Shown here piece by piece: positions 35,436 to 47,639 of a stretch of 64,000 nucleotides of DNA. Source of the stretch: Porites lobata (lineage: Eukaryota; Cnidaria; Anthozoa; Scleractinia; Poritidae); contig CALNXK010000361.1 of assembly GCA_942486035.1 (NCBI GenBank), positions 124,001 through 188,000 on the forward strand, given 5' to 3'. Both the position numbers and the translations under genes were made by a program. The stretch's first letter is position 1, and the number at the start of each line of letters is the position of its first letter. A model generated the notes under the pieces. That model was not told where the DNA came from. It ran no database searches and was given only the letters and a program-made list of their open reading frames with translations.

Positions 35436-35720
35436 CTTTTCTCGCGCCACTTTTAATTTGAAGTCGACAGTAATACAGTTGAGTCGATCCTACTTCTCCA
35501 TAAACCTTTCCCGCATTGCTGTTGGCAAAGGCGCCAACTTCAGTGAGCGAGTGCATAAGGAGATCTGATTGCTTAAAGAACGGTCTTTTTTGATTGGATG
35601 GGACATGGGGGTCCAAACTTTGGTTCAGAAAAGACTGTTGAACGTTTTGTGGCAGAGTACTTCTCACAGAGACGACCACGTATTTCTCAATCTGTGAACG
35701 TCGGTCGCTGTGGCGCGGGA
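35436..35720 (-). CDS. possible isolated exon, product unknown
   Basis: The minus strand is open here and ends at a good splice donor (GAAAAG|GTGAGT at 35436). An AG preceded by a pyrimidine-rich stretch lies near 35722. The encoded stretch (EVGAFANSNAGKVYGEVG then YYCRLQIKSGARK) is not repetitive, but I recognise no family. No partner exon was found between here and the end of the + strand gene at 34911, so this may be a fragment or spurious. Confidence 0.25.
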
Positions 35721-35796
35721 AATGCTTGCAAGAAGATGCAAACAGATCATAGGAGGGTACCCAAAAGAGGGGTTTGAATGAAGGGGTTTGAAATTG

Positions 35797-36552
35797 AAGT
35801 AGCCAGCAGGTTCGAATAGAGTAGCCGACTGTATCAACAAGGGATCATTGGTCCTCTTTTTCTAGTGCGGGGAGGGGAGGGGGAGGGCGGGGAAGGGGCA
35901 CTGGGTGTGTTCTGCCCCAGAAATTTTTGAAACTTCAAAGCCCTAAGACGTGATTTTCAGAATTCTGGGGCTAATCTTGACGACAAAAGAGCGTCTTTTT
36001 CATTCAGGAAAATGTAGCTTTCAATTTATCAGTCACACAATCAATTCCTACAAGCAACGAACAAATGATGAGAACTTAATCATGTACTTTTGCACGTTAA
36101 ATAATTCTGCGTAAACCTATAAAAAAACTTGTGAAAAAATGACTGAAATATAGCGTTCACACGACTAAAACATAACTTAAAACAAGTGGACTTTATGAAA
36201 ACACATCATAATTACGTTTTCATTCAGATTTTATTATATATTTTTTGACTACGTCATTCAAACTAGTTGTTCTTCTTTCAAGAAAAAAGTAGCCGACCTC
36301 TATGAGCAAAGTAGCCGACGCGTTGCATCGGCCGTCCGTGCTTATTGAAACTCCTGCCAAAAACAATTACATTTTTGAATATCCCTGGAATTTAGTTAGT
36401 GGCAAAATGCAACGCGCGTTTCATTAAAAAGAACAGTCAGTTAAAAAATGATATACGATCCTGTCAATGTAAGAATTTCAGTCTCAAACAAGCGTCAAGT
36501 CTGATACGGGGGTCCGGAGTCCCCGGACCCTCCCCCTAAATCCGCCACTATA
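35797..36552. repeat. repetitive region with GTAGCCGA motifs
   Basis: AAAGTAGCCGAC-type phrases occur at about 35820, 36289 and 36310. The right end reads CCCCGGACCCTCCCCCTAAA TCCGCCAC, low-complexity pyrimidine-rich sequence typical of a dispersed element. Boundaries are approximate. Confidence 0.4.
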
Positions 36553-36902
36553 AATATCGATTACAAACCTAATTTTTGAGTTAGTGTCATCTTTGGCATC
36601 GTGACCGCGTGTACACTCGATTTCCTGAAGATCTCCTCTGTTATTATCTTATTTCATTTTATTTTTCGATTTCTTGTGGCTTTGACGCTGATCGCGATAA
36701 CTCTGTTTGAATCCCTCTCAAGGAAACACATCCGCTTTCATATCCTTGTTGACTGTGATTCCGCCATTGGGCTTTAAAATCGACTAAATTCTTGCTTGGA
36801 TGTTAGTGACGGAACACGAAATCCGCTTTTGGAATAAAGGATATATGTCGGTTTTTTCCCATGGAATGAAAGGGACAAGACTTCAAAGTGTATTTAACCA
36901 AA

Positions 36903-36908
36903 TGTATT
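36903..36908 (-). terminator. candidate polyadenylation signal for the MAP-like gene
   Basis: TTTATT on + (AATAAA on -) 1.6 kb beyond the stop at 38513. Nearer weak candidates exist, for example at about 37936. Confidence 0.25.
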
Positions 36909-38512
36909 TATTACAAAGTTGAACTTTATCAGAGACAATATCGTATTGTAGACAATAAATTCTGAAACATGTCTATACATATCTACACAAGATCATATAT
37001 TCTGTAAATCTATACTACTCGTACAAAATACAGAGAGAAACAATTGAATCTAAGTTTCTCGACCAAACCAAGTGCTTAGGATAATCTTATAAAGACCTTA
37101 AATTTCGAAGAAGTAACAATCAAAATTGTTACTTCTCGTTAGCCTTTTTTTTATCCTTTTCGATTAATTCATAAGTCATAGGCAAGTTACAATGTAATGA
37201 ATGAATAAACAGTGAAACACACACTAACAATCCTACGACTTCTACATCAATCTGATGAAGTAGTGTGACCCGGAGATCACAAGCGAAATTCCCGCAGCTG
37301 GCCCGCAGCAGCTATAAAGAGGCTAATAAATTTATCCAGTTTCTTTTTATATTTTTACTAGGTAGATGAAGAAAATGTGGAAATAGAAGATGAGTTGGGA
37401 GAGAGGGAAAAACCAGTCTCTTCCAAGCATAGTTAGCATAGAGGACCACCATTAACTATGTTCCAAGCGACAGTTAAACAAGCTCTTCGCTGCCGGTGTG
37501 AACGGTCGACCATCGCAACTAAGATCGCCAAGTACCTTGATCGTTGCTACGCTAGGAATCTAACAACAGCTTTCAACGTCAAAGTACATCACGTCAATCT
37601 TAGTAGTAACGCAGACCTTTACGGCTGTCTTCCTGCATTTACTCATTAAATAATGTCAAGAAAAAAATAACCTGGGTCGGTAATGCTGTTAAAAGAAAGA
37701 AGAGGTTACGCACCCCGACCTTTGGTAGCAGAAAGAGAGGACGGCCGTCTTAAGAACTACATTGATTTACTGATGGAGGAAAGATCGAGGAATTGAAAAA
37801 GTCTTCTTGGTCATCTGTCGAATTTCGAAGCCCTAGCAGCTTTTAGCAAAAGCAAGTAAGTGCACATGAAGTCTCTGCAACTGACACCAGCATAATTCAT
37901 CTGTGTATTCATGGGAGCTTTGCGAGAAAAACAAGTTTATTAACGTATGTTCCGTGGACGGACAAGATTTCCCCCTTTGTCCCGATTTTGCTGGACCATA
38001 TAGCCATATACAAAATCCTTTTTTGGCCAAGCTTGATCGGTCAAGATGACTGGATATTGGCCTCGTTCTACTTTTTTTTGTGTCTTGACCTTATTAACCT
38101 CGACAAAAAGGAACCTGGCCAAACTTCAGCCATCTTGACCGAACAACGCACACAGTCCACTATTTGAAATCATTCCCTCAAACACCCTCTTGTGATAACT
38201 ATTGCGGAGGTTTTTTTCTTCCTCATGCAGGCTTTCCTCATTATTGGTTTCTGATTCCTAACTTGAGTTAGATAAGCTCAATCTCAAATGCTCTAAAAAA
38301 GGTTTTTTTTAATGAGAATTTGCAAGCTGTCTGCAGGGTGCCCCTCAGCCTGTATAACAAGCGCTGAAACGGTCTCTCGCTTCGCGCTAACTGACTTGGT
38401 GTCTCCAATAACGTCCGTTAGTAGGGTTTGTGTGCCTCATTAAACGTAAATCAATGTCTGGGATAAGAGGTCTTTCAAATAAATAGAAATCATGGAGGTT
38501 TGCAGAGGACTT

Positions 38513-41500
38513 CTACTTGTGGATGGGAATCACTTGAAAAACTGATCCTGAAGCTGCAAAGAAACAAACCGGCGGTTAAAAATTTCATTAATTACCGATT
38601 TAAAAAAAGCATTAAGAAAGACATTCTTATCAAAACTCATCACTGGAAACAAATCAACTCTCAATGAAGTACAAACGTGAAACGAAGTGAAATAAAAAGC
38701 ACTAAGGCAAAAACGATTCATTTGTTTCAATAGTGTAAAGGCAGCTGAGAAGAGCTTTTACGAAGAGATTTAGTTTTCTCGTTGACGAGACTTAGTTTTG
38801 TGTCACAGATTTATGGCCAAATCGACTATTTGGGTGAACAAAATTAATCAAGAAAATGGAAAAAAGAGAGCGAGGAGCTTTTCTCTCTTTTTAAATTTGA
38901 ATTAAATTTACAAATGAACCGAAGTGTCAGTTGACAGTACTTACAAAGGCCAATTTCTACGCTTGATAGTCCAACCAGATTGGTCGGTCGTCCCCTTATT
39001 CCATTCGCCATTTTCCCTTTTGAACGGATTGTACTCGAAGACGTTTGGTTCAGAGTTGATGATTTCCTCCTGTTGGAGGCGGGCGAGGAACCTCGCGAAC
39101 GCCTTCCATTTGTGGGTGACGAGTTCCGAGACTGTGAAACGGGGGATGACGGTCGGGAGGATGGTCTTGAGGAAGGTCGTGAGCGGGAATCATATAGCGT
39201 CGCAAACGTTGCAGGATGTGAGCGACTTAGACTTGGTGTTGTGGGTCTGGAACGAATGCTGGGCGACCGGCTGATCGGGGCTCGGCGAGTTGAAGAAAGG
39301 TTACCTTTATTTTGTGCAAGGCTGTTAGTTGACGTATTCAGATTCATGGATGAACCGGAAAGGCTTCCTAACCTAAAGTTTGGTTTTGAAGTCGATCGTT
39401 GATCAGGACTGACGCTACCCGCTCGGCTGGATCCGCGGCTTGATCGTCGCGAGCGTGTTCGACCTCTTCCGCTCGAACTACTGCCGCTAATTTTTGACTC
39501 TCTTAGCTGTCTGTCTTGTTTAGCAAGACGTTTTGCAATTTCTTGAAATTCTGTTGGCAAGTGGCTGTAAGCCTCGACATTGTGAGTGTCTGTCCTGGGA
39601 TCAACATGCTTGGGGGGTTTCAGTTTATCTGTGCGAACCTAGAGATAGCAAGTTAAAATAGCATAATTTACAAGCGAAAAAAGGTGGTCATAGTTAGGCA
39701 ATTAATTAGATGATCATCCATTTCTGATTTGCCTATATCAATATAATATCGATATCAATACAATTCTAGGAAACGACAGGAAGAGAGATAGTAGAAGGCG
39801 CGGTGGCTCAGCTGTCATGGTCATACAAATCTGAAAATGGTAGATGATTTGAGACGCTATGCTAAGACCCAATAGCCGAATTGCTACATAAAGAAATAGC
39901 TTAGTAATCAGATGCGCTAGTAATCAGATGACGAATGTTGCTTTTGATAAGGAAATCTGTTCGGTGAAACATTCCTTTACATGTAAAAACAGTCAAAGAA
40001 CAGGGAAATGTTTAATTGAATGAGGAAATTTTACATAGAGGTAAACATGTTGTGGTGCTGGAAATAGGGAACTTAAGAACCACGACGACTAGGCCTTTAC
40101 ACATTCTGCTCGAAAAAAAGGCTATTGTGCTCAAAAGAATTGCCTCCAAAAAAGGCTATTCTTCTCGAGATTATGCTCCAAAAGTACTATTATGCTCGAA
40201 TTATGCTTCTGTAAAAATCGATATTCCTGGGTTCAAAATACTCAAACATGATAAATAAGACATTACATCGCCCTTCCAGGGTGAGGCTAACCCAACATAT
40301 GCGCATTTATTATTTAATCCTTAAAACGAACATGGGTAATAACTTGTAAAAAGAGTTTGGGACAACCATGAACCATATCAGAAATGTCTTTGTCCATCCA
40401 CTGTCACAGCTGCTAACATTACTAACTTGAACACTAGATTAGGTTAGTAGGTCAGTGACTTCTACCGGTTGCGGGTTCGGTTCCGCCATCTTGTTTTTCT
40501 CGGATGCTCGTGCCCAGCTCCCTCTCAGACTCGTTCCCAGGCCCCAGAATATGCAAAATGGCCAAAAATGGCCTATTCTGCTTGGATTATGCCCCAGTCA
40601 TATATTCTGCTCCCGAGGCCCTATTATGCTCGAAATTCTGCCGGCAGAATGTGAAAAAGCCTAACGACGACGGCTTGGTCGACGACGACCGGAAGTGAGT
40701 TACAGTGTACTGCGCAAGCGCGACCAGTAAATTCCGTCGTCGTGGTGTCGTCGACGACGCCAAACAAAGTAGAATCACGTCGTCCTGCAATCCACAAGCT
40801 TCGGCAGGTATAAATCCACTGCTTTAAGCGATTTTTGAAGGCCTCTGCATTTTCTTATCCTCCTAAATCCAGGTATCGTTCCTTTTTCTCCTAACAAGCG
40901 ATGTTGATTGAAAATTCGACTAATGAATTGATTTTCGAAGAATGACAACAGCTGTGGAGGCCGAGCGAGCGAACTCGTAAGTGAATTGTCAGTGATAAAT
41001 TTATATGTACGTATTTAGGTAAGGTAAATCATATATCTTTAATATAGAGGAAATAAACTTTATATGGAAAACAGCTATCACATCAGAATGTCCGTTTTTC
41101 GAAATCTAAACTCTGACAGACACTCGGACTCGGTCGTCTCATTCAAGTTGAAAGTTGAATAATTTCGTGCGGAAATTAGGTGTATTTCCACTCAGACAAC
41201 ACAAAAAATTCTTCATCGTCAATGACATTAGACGTACGGCTTGAACAAATAAGATCTTGCATTGTTTTGAAAGACGCCATTGCGAAAAACTTTGTTGCGA
41301 ACGAACATCACAGTTTTACATTTGTGTTTACATTCAGTGTCGTCGTCGTCGACCTACCGACCGACTGCATCTTAAGTTTCCTTTTTCCCGCCGAAACTGA
41401 CGTTCTCGTTCCACTCTTTTCCCGGTCAACAGACGTCGTCGTCGTGAAATTCGTCGAGGTTCTTAAGTTCCCTAATATTTCAAACGAGTGTTTGAAAATT

Positions 41501-44500
41501 TATTGGATTTAGCTTTGGTATAATATAAAAAATAACGTAGATCGAGGAGGTTCTCATCCCCTTGATTTGCATAATTCTTGAAAGCTGAATCCATGAGCCA
41601 CCATTGCGTGTTCTAGAAGTAAATAGTCTTTACCTTAACTCGTCCTCCCCCAGGTACATGTCCAATGTTGCTGAAGGAATTCACTTTAGGTTTTGCCTTC
41701 GTCTTGAGGCCCATTTTCTTTGTGTCAGATTTCCGCACACCTTCACCTGAAATCATTGTAGTTATATAAAAAGAGTGAGGAGGCTGCGATTTCTTCGTTT
41801 TCAGCGTTTTCTGTCTGATCAATACCTACCTGGGACTTTAGCTTTAATACTTGGCGTACTGTTTTTACCTTTCAGCTGGAAAAGAAAAGAGAAGTTTATT
41901 TTCAAAACATAAGGAAAAGGGTAAAGAAAAGGGAAAAAAGGTAAGCACTTGTGTAAAATAAATTTGATGTTAGCTAACCGAAGCAAGTTAAGAATTGGTG
42001 AAAAGATGCAAACTAGCGCGATCACTTCTCGCATATTAAGAGGAATTGAGGTGTGTTCAGATGTTCGGAACGGCGTTAAATTAATCCTAGCCGTTGAAAA
42101 GTTTTTAAAGGGCAAATTATTGTCCAACCAAAAAGTATCAAGAAAACCCAATCAACTGTCAGTGAATGACACATGTTGTCTACTGTTTGCATGTTTTAAA
42201 ACATCGTAACGTAATTGAAAGACTTTTGATTAATATGACTTGTTGGCAAACGTTTTAAGTAAATGAATAAAAAGATGCGATGTTCATCACTCATACCTCC
42301 TTCGTTTTTCCGTTTTCTGCTGTATGTGAAGTTGAATGCATGTCACCATTAGGAACAAGCTTGTGTATTTCTGTAATTTTTAGAGAGAATTATTTGATAG
42401 CGAAGAAAATTAAAGATATTCAGTGGACTCAGGACCTGTCACATATTTTTAGAGTAATTAACCAAAAATGACAGGTGAACTTGACATGTTTTGACTAACT
42501 CTAACTCACTTTTGGAATAGAAGATCTCTTTCAGCTTATTTCAAAATAGGGTGTATTCTAACGTGGTATTCGATTGTTTTCAAATAGTTTTTTAAAATAC
42601 CAACCCCGTCACAATTAAACGATGGACGCCACCGTGGCCAGCCATGCATTTTTCACACAGGATTTCATACGGCGACAAGAATAAGGAGAATACTAACTAC
42701 ACTGGTAAAAGCGTTTTTCAGCCTTTCGAAACGAAAAACACTTACTTTTCTCTACTCCTGCTTTAAAATCCAAGTCGACTGCAGACATGCTATAATCGGA
42801 AATGTAAGATTCTAAACTGTTCTTCCTCGAACTACATGGAGTCTTGGAGAATGCTTGCTCGGTTGTTGGAGAGTCTGGGTAAAAGTCCAAATCACTCTTT
42901 CCGTCACGTGATTGTGATAAGAACCCGGATGTTGGTATCTCACTATCTGTGAACACATCCGAACTTAAGTCTGATAAATTCACGTTTAATTCGCTGTAAT
43001 CTCCGTTCTGCAGTGTTTCGTTTTGCTCGTTAACGTATAGCAAGGTTCTGTTATACCGGCTCATTCTTTCGGGATCTGGTATATCTCCTGCTTTAGTATC
43101 GTGCGAGTTATTTACGCCATCAGTCCTGGAGTTCACGACATTTACTACGGCATCTTTTTCGTCTACAACACCCTCCTTAGTTATTTCGGTAGCATAGTTA
43201 AAAGGTTTAGACTGCGCACTAGTTTTTTCGTCATCCCTTAGCTCCGGAATGTCCATACTCGCAGAGATAGAACGGATAGGAGAATAATCCCGTGCTCTCG
43301 CGCCATTCCCAGAGGTACTAATTTGTAGTTGATAAACAGGAGCGTCATAAATATTTGTAACATTGTTCGTAGTTTTGCTACTTACATTTTCTATGCCTTC
43401 TTCAGCGAGGAGCGAGGGACTATTACAATTATCAAAATCTGTTTTCCATGAGTCGACTTTTGCAATGCTTTCAGCGATACTCGAGGATGTTGTGTTAGCT
43501 TTGCTACCATGCGTAGTTGCATTCTCGTTAACTCTTAACCTTTCCAAAGCGGCATGGATTTGCGAACTGGTATCCAACGTTTTATGTTCAATATTATTGC
43601 TGATTTTCTTTGCGCCAGAACTTCCATGTGATTCGTTAAGCTCCAATCCTTTTTTGTCTGGTGTGCTCAAAACTCTTGGGGTCATATCCATGCTACCAAA
43701 ATTCTCAGACATGGCGCTTTTTGCTGGCGACGCGTTCAACGAGCTCTCCATTGTTTGGTTTAAGGTTTTAGATGAACGCGATGGAGTTTTTATCTTTTTG
43801 CGCGGACTACTTAAAGCAATATGTTCATCGTAGAATTTGACGTTTCCTCCCATTGAGTATTTAAAGTTTGTGAATTCTGACTCGTACGAAACGGATGACC
43901 CATCTTGAAGTAAAAGGGGTTCTTCTTGAATCCTGACTTCACTCAGATGTGGGAGATATTTTTGATCTGTGGTAAACGCGTGTTCTGGAATGATAACACT
44001 TCTATCACCTTTCTTTCTGCGACGCCTACAAAAATAGTAATAATGGCAATAATTAACAATTATTGAATGAGGCTGAGTAAGATACCGGTGCAGCGCTCTA
44101 TCAATTGAGCTAACAAGCCAACTGGGAGCAGGTCGTTGAGTTGGTTCATATTAAACCTGTGAATAGCCTGCGCGCAGACGAAATTAAACTCTGGTTAACT
44201 CCGTCTGCGAAACAGCGCCGAAATCCTTGTTCTGGACTTCCAGCTGTGTACCCAGATTTGAGTACGCGCCACGATTGGCCAGTTAAAAAAGGCCTTTGTT
44301 TTGTTTGTCGTGATCGCCAATCAGGTTGAAGGGAAATTCGAAACGCACTTCCGGTAATTCGTTGAGTCCGTTGGGGGTTCAGAACAAGGCTCTCTGCGCT
44401 GCTTCGCAGACGGTACTAATCAGAGTTTAGTCATCGTCTGCACGCAGGCTAACCTGTGAAAGGATGATGATGAAGTTATGAATATATGAAAATCATATAT

Positions 44501-47500
44501 GAGAACTGCTCCCAGTTGGCTTTTTAGCTCAATTGGTAGAGCGCTGCACCGGTATCGCATAGGTCAAGGGTTCCAATCCCGTAAAAGCCTGAATTTTTTT
44601 TAGGCTTTCTTTTCGCAACTGCAAAAGTTGTCTCTATAACTGCGATGATCTTCTTTCATATAATTCTTCACCCCGCAGTTCTCATATATGATTTTCATAT
44701 ATTCAAAACTTCAATATTATATTGAGTAGCACATCTACAGGGTGTTTTGTTGTCTCCTATGCCTTTTTTACTGTAAAGAGCCCTGCCTCTGAATAGGCGC
44801 TGCACTGTTTAAGCAACAATGCGACACGTATTGATTAGTTTCGGTCCCTGCTTTCTAAGTCCTTAAAATGCTGTTATGGATGCGACCTGCAAGTTAACGA
44901 TTTGTAAACACAAAAATAAAAACTAACATAATTTAGACAAAAAGACACATTTTCCAGCAAATTTTCAATGTAGTCCATATTAGCTGTTCTTTTAACGACT
45001 ATACCGCATCTCTTGTAGTCAAAATATCTCTGGTCGAAACCTAGTTTTAACCAATTCCAGTCAGCATCAAGATTTTTGCTCATGTTGAGCCACATCCGCC
45101 TGATAGATTAGTTAACATTTGTCTCGACAAATTTACAAAAATAAAACAGTGATAGAAATTATCTCACAATCGAGGTTCATGAAGCCAATGTTGCATCACA
45201 GACGCAACTTTGTAGATTGCTTGAAAATTTGTTTGGATGATATCGTATCCTTTAACTGTAATGCTACCAAGTTAAGCTTAGAAAATAAAACATTTCGTTT
45301 GTATGGAGTTTTAGTTCGTTGCTGGGTAAACAGAAAATTCAATTCTTTCTTTAAGTTACTAGAGTGACTTAAATTTGCAAGTGTATCCTTGTATTTCAGT
45401 CACGATTTGCTCTCTTCTTCGCTTTGCGATAATAGAACTGTAGGGTCTTTGCAGGGGGCACATGACGTAGCCAGCTTCAATTAAATTATGAATTATAAAG
45501 AGGCATATTCTTATCCAAGAATATGCTTAGAAAAGGCCGGGATATACATAAAAAAACCAATGTTAATATGTTCGTTAAGTTCTGCGTTTGCCGTCTTGAA
45601 ACTAGGAAGTGACATAATTTAGGCTTAAGTAAAACACAAACCTGTTTCAAACTTTTCCGTTGTACATTCAGTGAGAAACTGACTGTCCCTCACTGTGATT
45701 TTACGCAACGCAAATATCAAGAGTGTAGTCAAAAGCAAATTATTTACCGTAGGTTGAAAAAGATCAATCCAGTGTCAATCCAGATCGAGGAAATTATAAC
45801 AGACAAACAGATAAATTATCTTTCTTGTTTCCATAGCGGAGCGGAACACATTAGGAACGCGAACTTACGCTATTCAGACGTTAAATTTATGTATCTTATA
45901 GATGTAAGCAAACTTTAGCAGGTGCCAAATATACGGAATATGTAAATGAACTTCAACTTTCTTTTCATGGTAGATGTCAACATGGTCTTAAGTGAGAATA
46001 CTTTTACACCACGGGCGTAACGTAACTCACCCACATACTGTGTGAAGTCATGGAATATGTAAATTCTGCCGAGGTGTAGTTAGTGACATTCTTCCCGTGA
46101 AATTGTGGAATGTTGGGCTCACATCAGAGTTTCTCATTCAATAACCAGTGAAATAAAGAGAAAAAGATTCTGTCGAGAGATCCCAAATGCTTAAGTTGCT
46201 GCGCTTTCCCCAGCCAGTGTTGATCTTTTCCTTCTCATCGAGGAAAAAAAGAATCTTTGATAAACTGGAAACGTTCGAGTCACAGACAAAAAAGTCTAAT
46301 TTCGTAGTACTGATTTACCTAATCAAAGAAAAGAATAATGACACTCTCACAGTTGCTGAAATTAAGTGTATGTGATAACATGTTGAAGAGTGTTATAGAA
46401 CATTTTTTACCTCTGTAGGGGTAAATTGTTATTGTTGTTGATAATCTTGATAGAATAGAACCTCGTCGAATTAAAGGTAATTGAGAAAACAACTAAGTCG
46501 TTGTGTTGCTTGCAACCCAACTACTGTACCAAGTTCTAGAAAAAGTAGTAAAAGTAGTACTCCTGAAACGATAAATGGTAGATGGATAATAATTCTTCTA
46601 TAAAATACTAACGTCAAGATTTCTTCCCATTATATTTTAGTACTTTCAAACAAAACCGTTGTAACGCTTAGCTAACGCTTACTTATACACACCAAGTTTA
46701 ATTCGTATTTTATTACTGGAATACACAGTAAACCCCATGATTAAGCGGACACTCTACATTACGAGGACACAACAGTTATAAACTAACACATTTTTGTCAG
46801 TTTTAGCGTAAGAAACAAACCTGAATTTATCAGTTAAGGAGACGCATTAGAGATGTGCATGCGCTCATAAAAGGTATCACTGTGTCATGGTTGTATAAAT
46901 ATGATCAGTTATTTAAAAGCTTAGACGGTATCCTCTTTAATGGGTTTTAGGTCTGAACGAAGCATTGACTTAAAATTATTGAACCTGCTCCTTGTTTTCC
47001 TAAACAGCGCCTTATGTTTTTGTATTCTTTAAATCTACAAGAAGCTTAAGTCTTAAGGTTGATTAATCCGTTGAGCTCGTCGTTATAACTAGCCCAAAAC
47101 TCAAGCCGCGTGGAGCTTGTGGTTTTTTAACCTTAAACGAGTGATCTCTTGATCAAATGTTAAGGAATGACTTCCTAGCTATTTACCACCACTATTTTAG
47201 GGGCCTCGTTTGCCTCATTTGTATAATGACGATCACGTTTTCTCAACGCTACTTCCAAGTAGTTTTTACTTGGCTGTAAGAACGTAGTTTTAAACCTGCA
47301 GTCTTGAAGACGTTCGCAATAAAAAAAAAATCTTTGAAGAAAAAGGTGAGATCTCATGTCATCTCTCTTTTTCACTGTGGAGCAGGAAATAAAACCTCTC
47401 AACCGTAAATCACATGATCAATCTAAAACGTTTCTTATTCTTCAGCCGTCACTTACCGCCGCAATTTCTTGTACTCTTTGAGATCTTTGTAATTTGGTCC

Positions 47501-47513
47501 AAAAGCGTATAAA
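38513..47513 (-). CDS. tau/MAP2/MAP4-type microtubule-associated protein, 5' end uncertain
   Basis: Exons in transcript order: 47457-47513, 42746-44025, 42297-42370, 41830-41875, 41634-41746, 38945-39638, 38513-38553. All have GT-AG borders and consistent phase, about 768 residues. The exon 41634-41746 encodes a single microtubule-binding repeat (SFSNIGHVPGGGRVK), matching the tau/MAP2/MAP4 consensus NI.H.PGGG.VK. The 1280-bp exon is an acidic, Ser/Thr-rich stretch like the projection region of these proteins. The penultimate exon is Arg/Ser/Pro-rich (SRPSSRPSSRPSSPVSQS), expected to be disordered and basic. Only one repeat is seen, whereas family members usually have three or four. A candidate first coding exon is 47620-47636 (ATG at 47636, donor GG|GTGGGT); it restores a full 773-codon frame but is too short to trust. 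Likely binds microtubules. Confidence 0.72.
40106..40660. repeat. dispersed repeat with CCTATTATGCTC motifs
   Basis: Phrases such as GGCTATTNTGCTC and TTATGCTCGAAATT recur at 40110-40210 and 40565-40640 in an intron of the MAP-like gene. No boundaries could be fixed. Confidence 0.4.
44083..44154 (-). repeat. partial tRNA-like repeat, minus orientation
   Basis: Reverse complement reads CTGCTCCCAGTTGGCTTGTT, AGCTCAATTGATAGAGC and GCTGCACCGGTAT, the same head as the element at 44480-44704, and stops abruptly after CCGGTAT. A truncated relative. Confidence 0.65.
44164..44451. mobile_element. 288-bp foldback MITE with 9-bp target duplication
   Basis: Ends TAGCCTGCGCGCAGACG / CGTCTGCACGCAGGCTA, with imperfect inverted arms of about 65 bp (CCGTCTGCGAA...CAGCGC inside). 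Flanked by ACCTGTGAA at 44155-44163 and 44452-44460. A 9-bp duplication is typical of Mutator-like elements; family placement is inference. Inserted in an intron of the MAP-like gene. Confidence 0.85.
44480..44704 (+). mobile_element. tRNA-like element flanked by perfect 30-bp inverted repeats
   Basis: The arms 44480-44509 and 44675-44704 are exact reverse complements (GAATATATGAAAATC...). The tRNA-like head (44518-44590) is followed by a T-rich hairpin and an unrelated tail. The tRNA-derived head suggests a SINE; the inverted ends suggest a MITE-like mobilisation. Confidence 0.72.
44518..44590 (+). ncRNA. tRNA-like sequence (degenerate, SINE head)
   Basis: 73 nt with a 7-bp acceptor stem (GGCTTTT/AAAAGCC), an intact D arm (GCTC...GAGC) and a T arm with three of five GC pairs around TTCCAAT. 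The anticodon stem is poor (three pairs), and the loop CCGGTAT would give anticodon GGT with C instead of T at position 33. It resembles tRNA-Thr but is unlikely to be a working tRNA. A- and B-box promoter sequences (AGCTCAATTGG, GGTTCCAATCC) are recognisable. Confidence 0.65.
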
Positions 47514-47639
47514 CTACGGAGAAAATTAAAACAAATAGCATCAAATCAAATCAATTCGTTGGAACTACTGCTTGTTCCTTCAAAATAACAGCGATACGCA
47601 TTCAAAGACCTAAACCCACCCAAGTGCAGTCCACATGAC

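Noticed and set aside
38924..39402. Long + strand frames overlapping the MAP-like gene
   Set aside because: They are reverse-strand shadows of the Ser/Arg-rich exon 38945-39638, which is supported by splice sites and phase.
40943..40980. Possible + strand first exon (ATGACAACAGCTGTGGAGG..., donor CTC|GTAAGTG)
   Set aside because: No downstream exon in phase could be found; it lies inside an intron of the opposite-strand gene.
41180..41512. 110-codon + strand frame with GTCGTCGTC runs
   Set aside because: Driven by the trinucleotide-like GTC repeats; no domain and no splice support.
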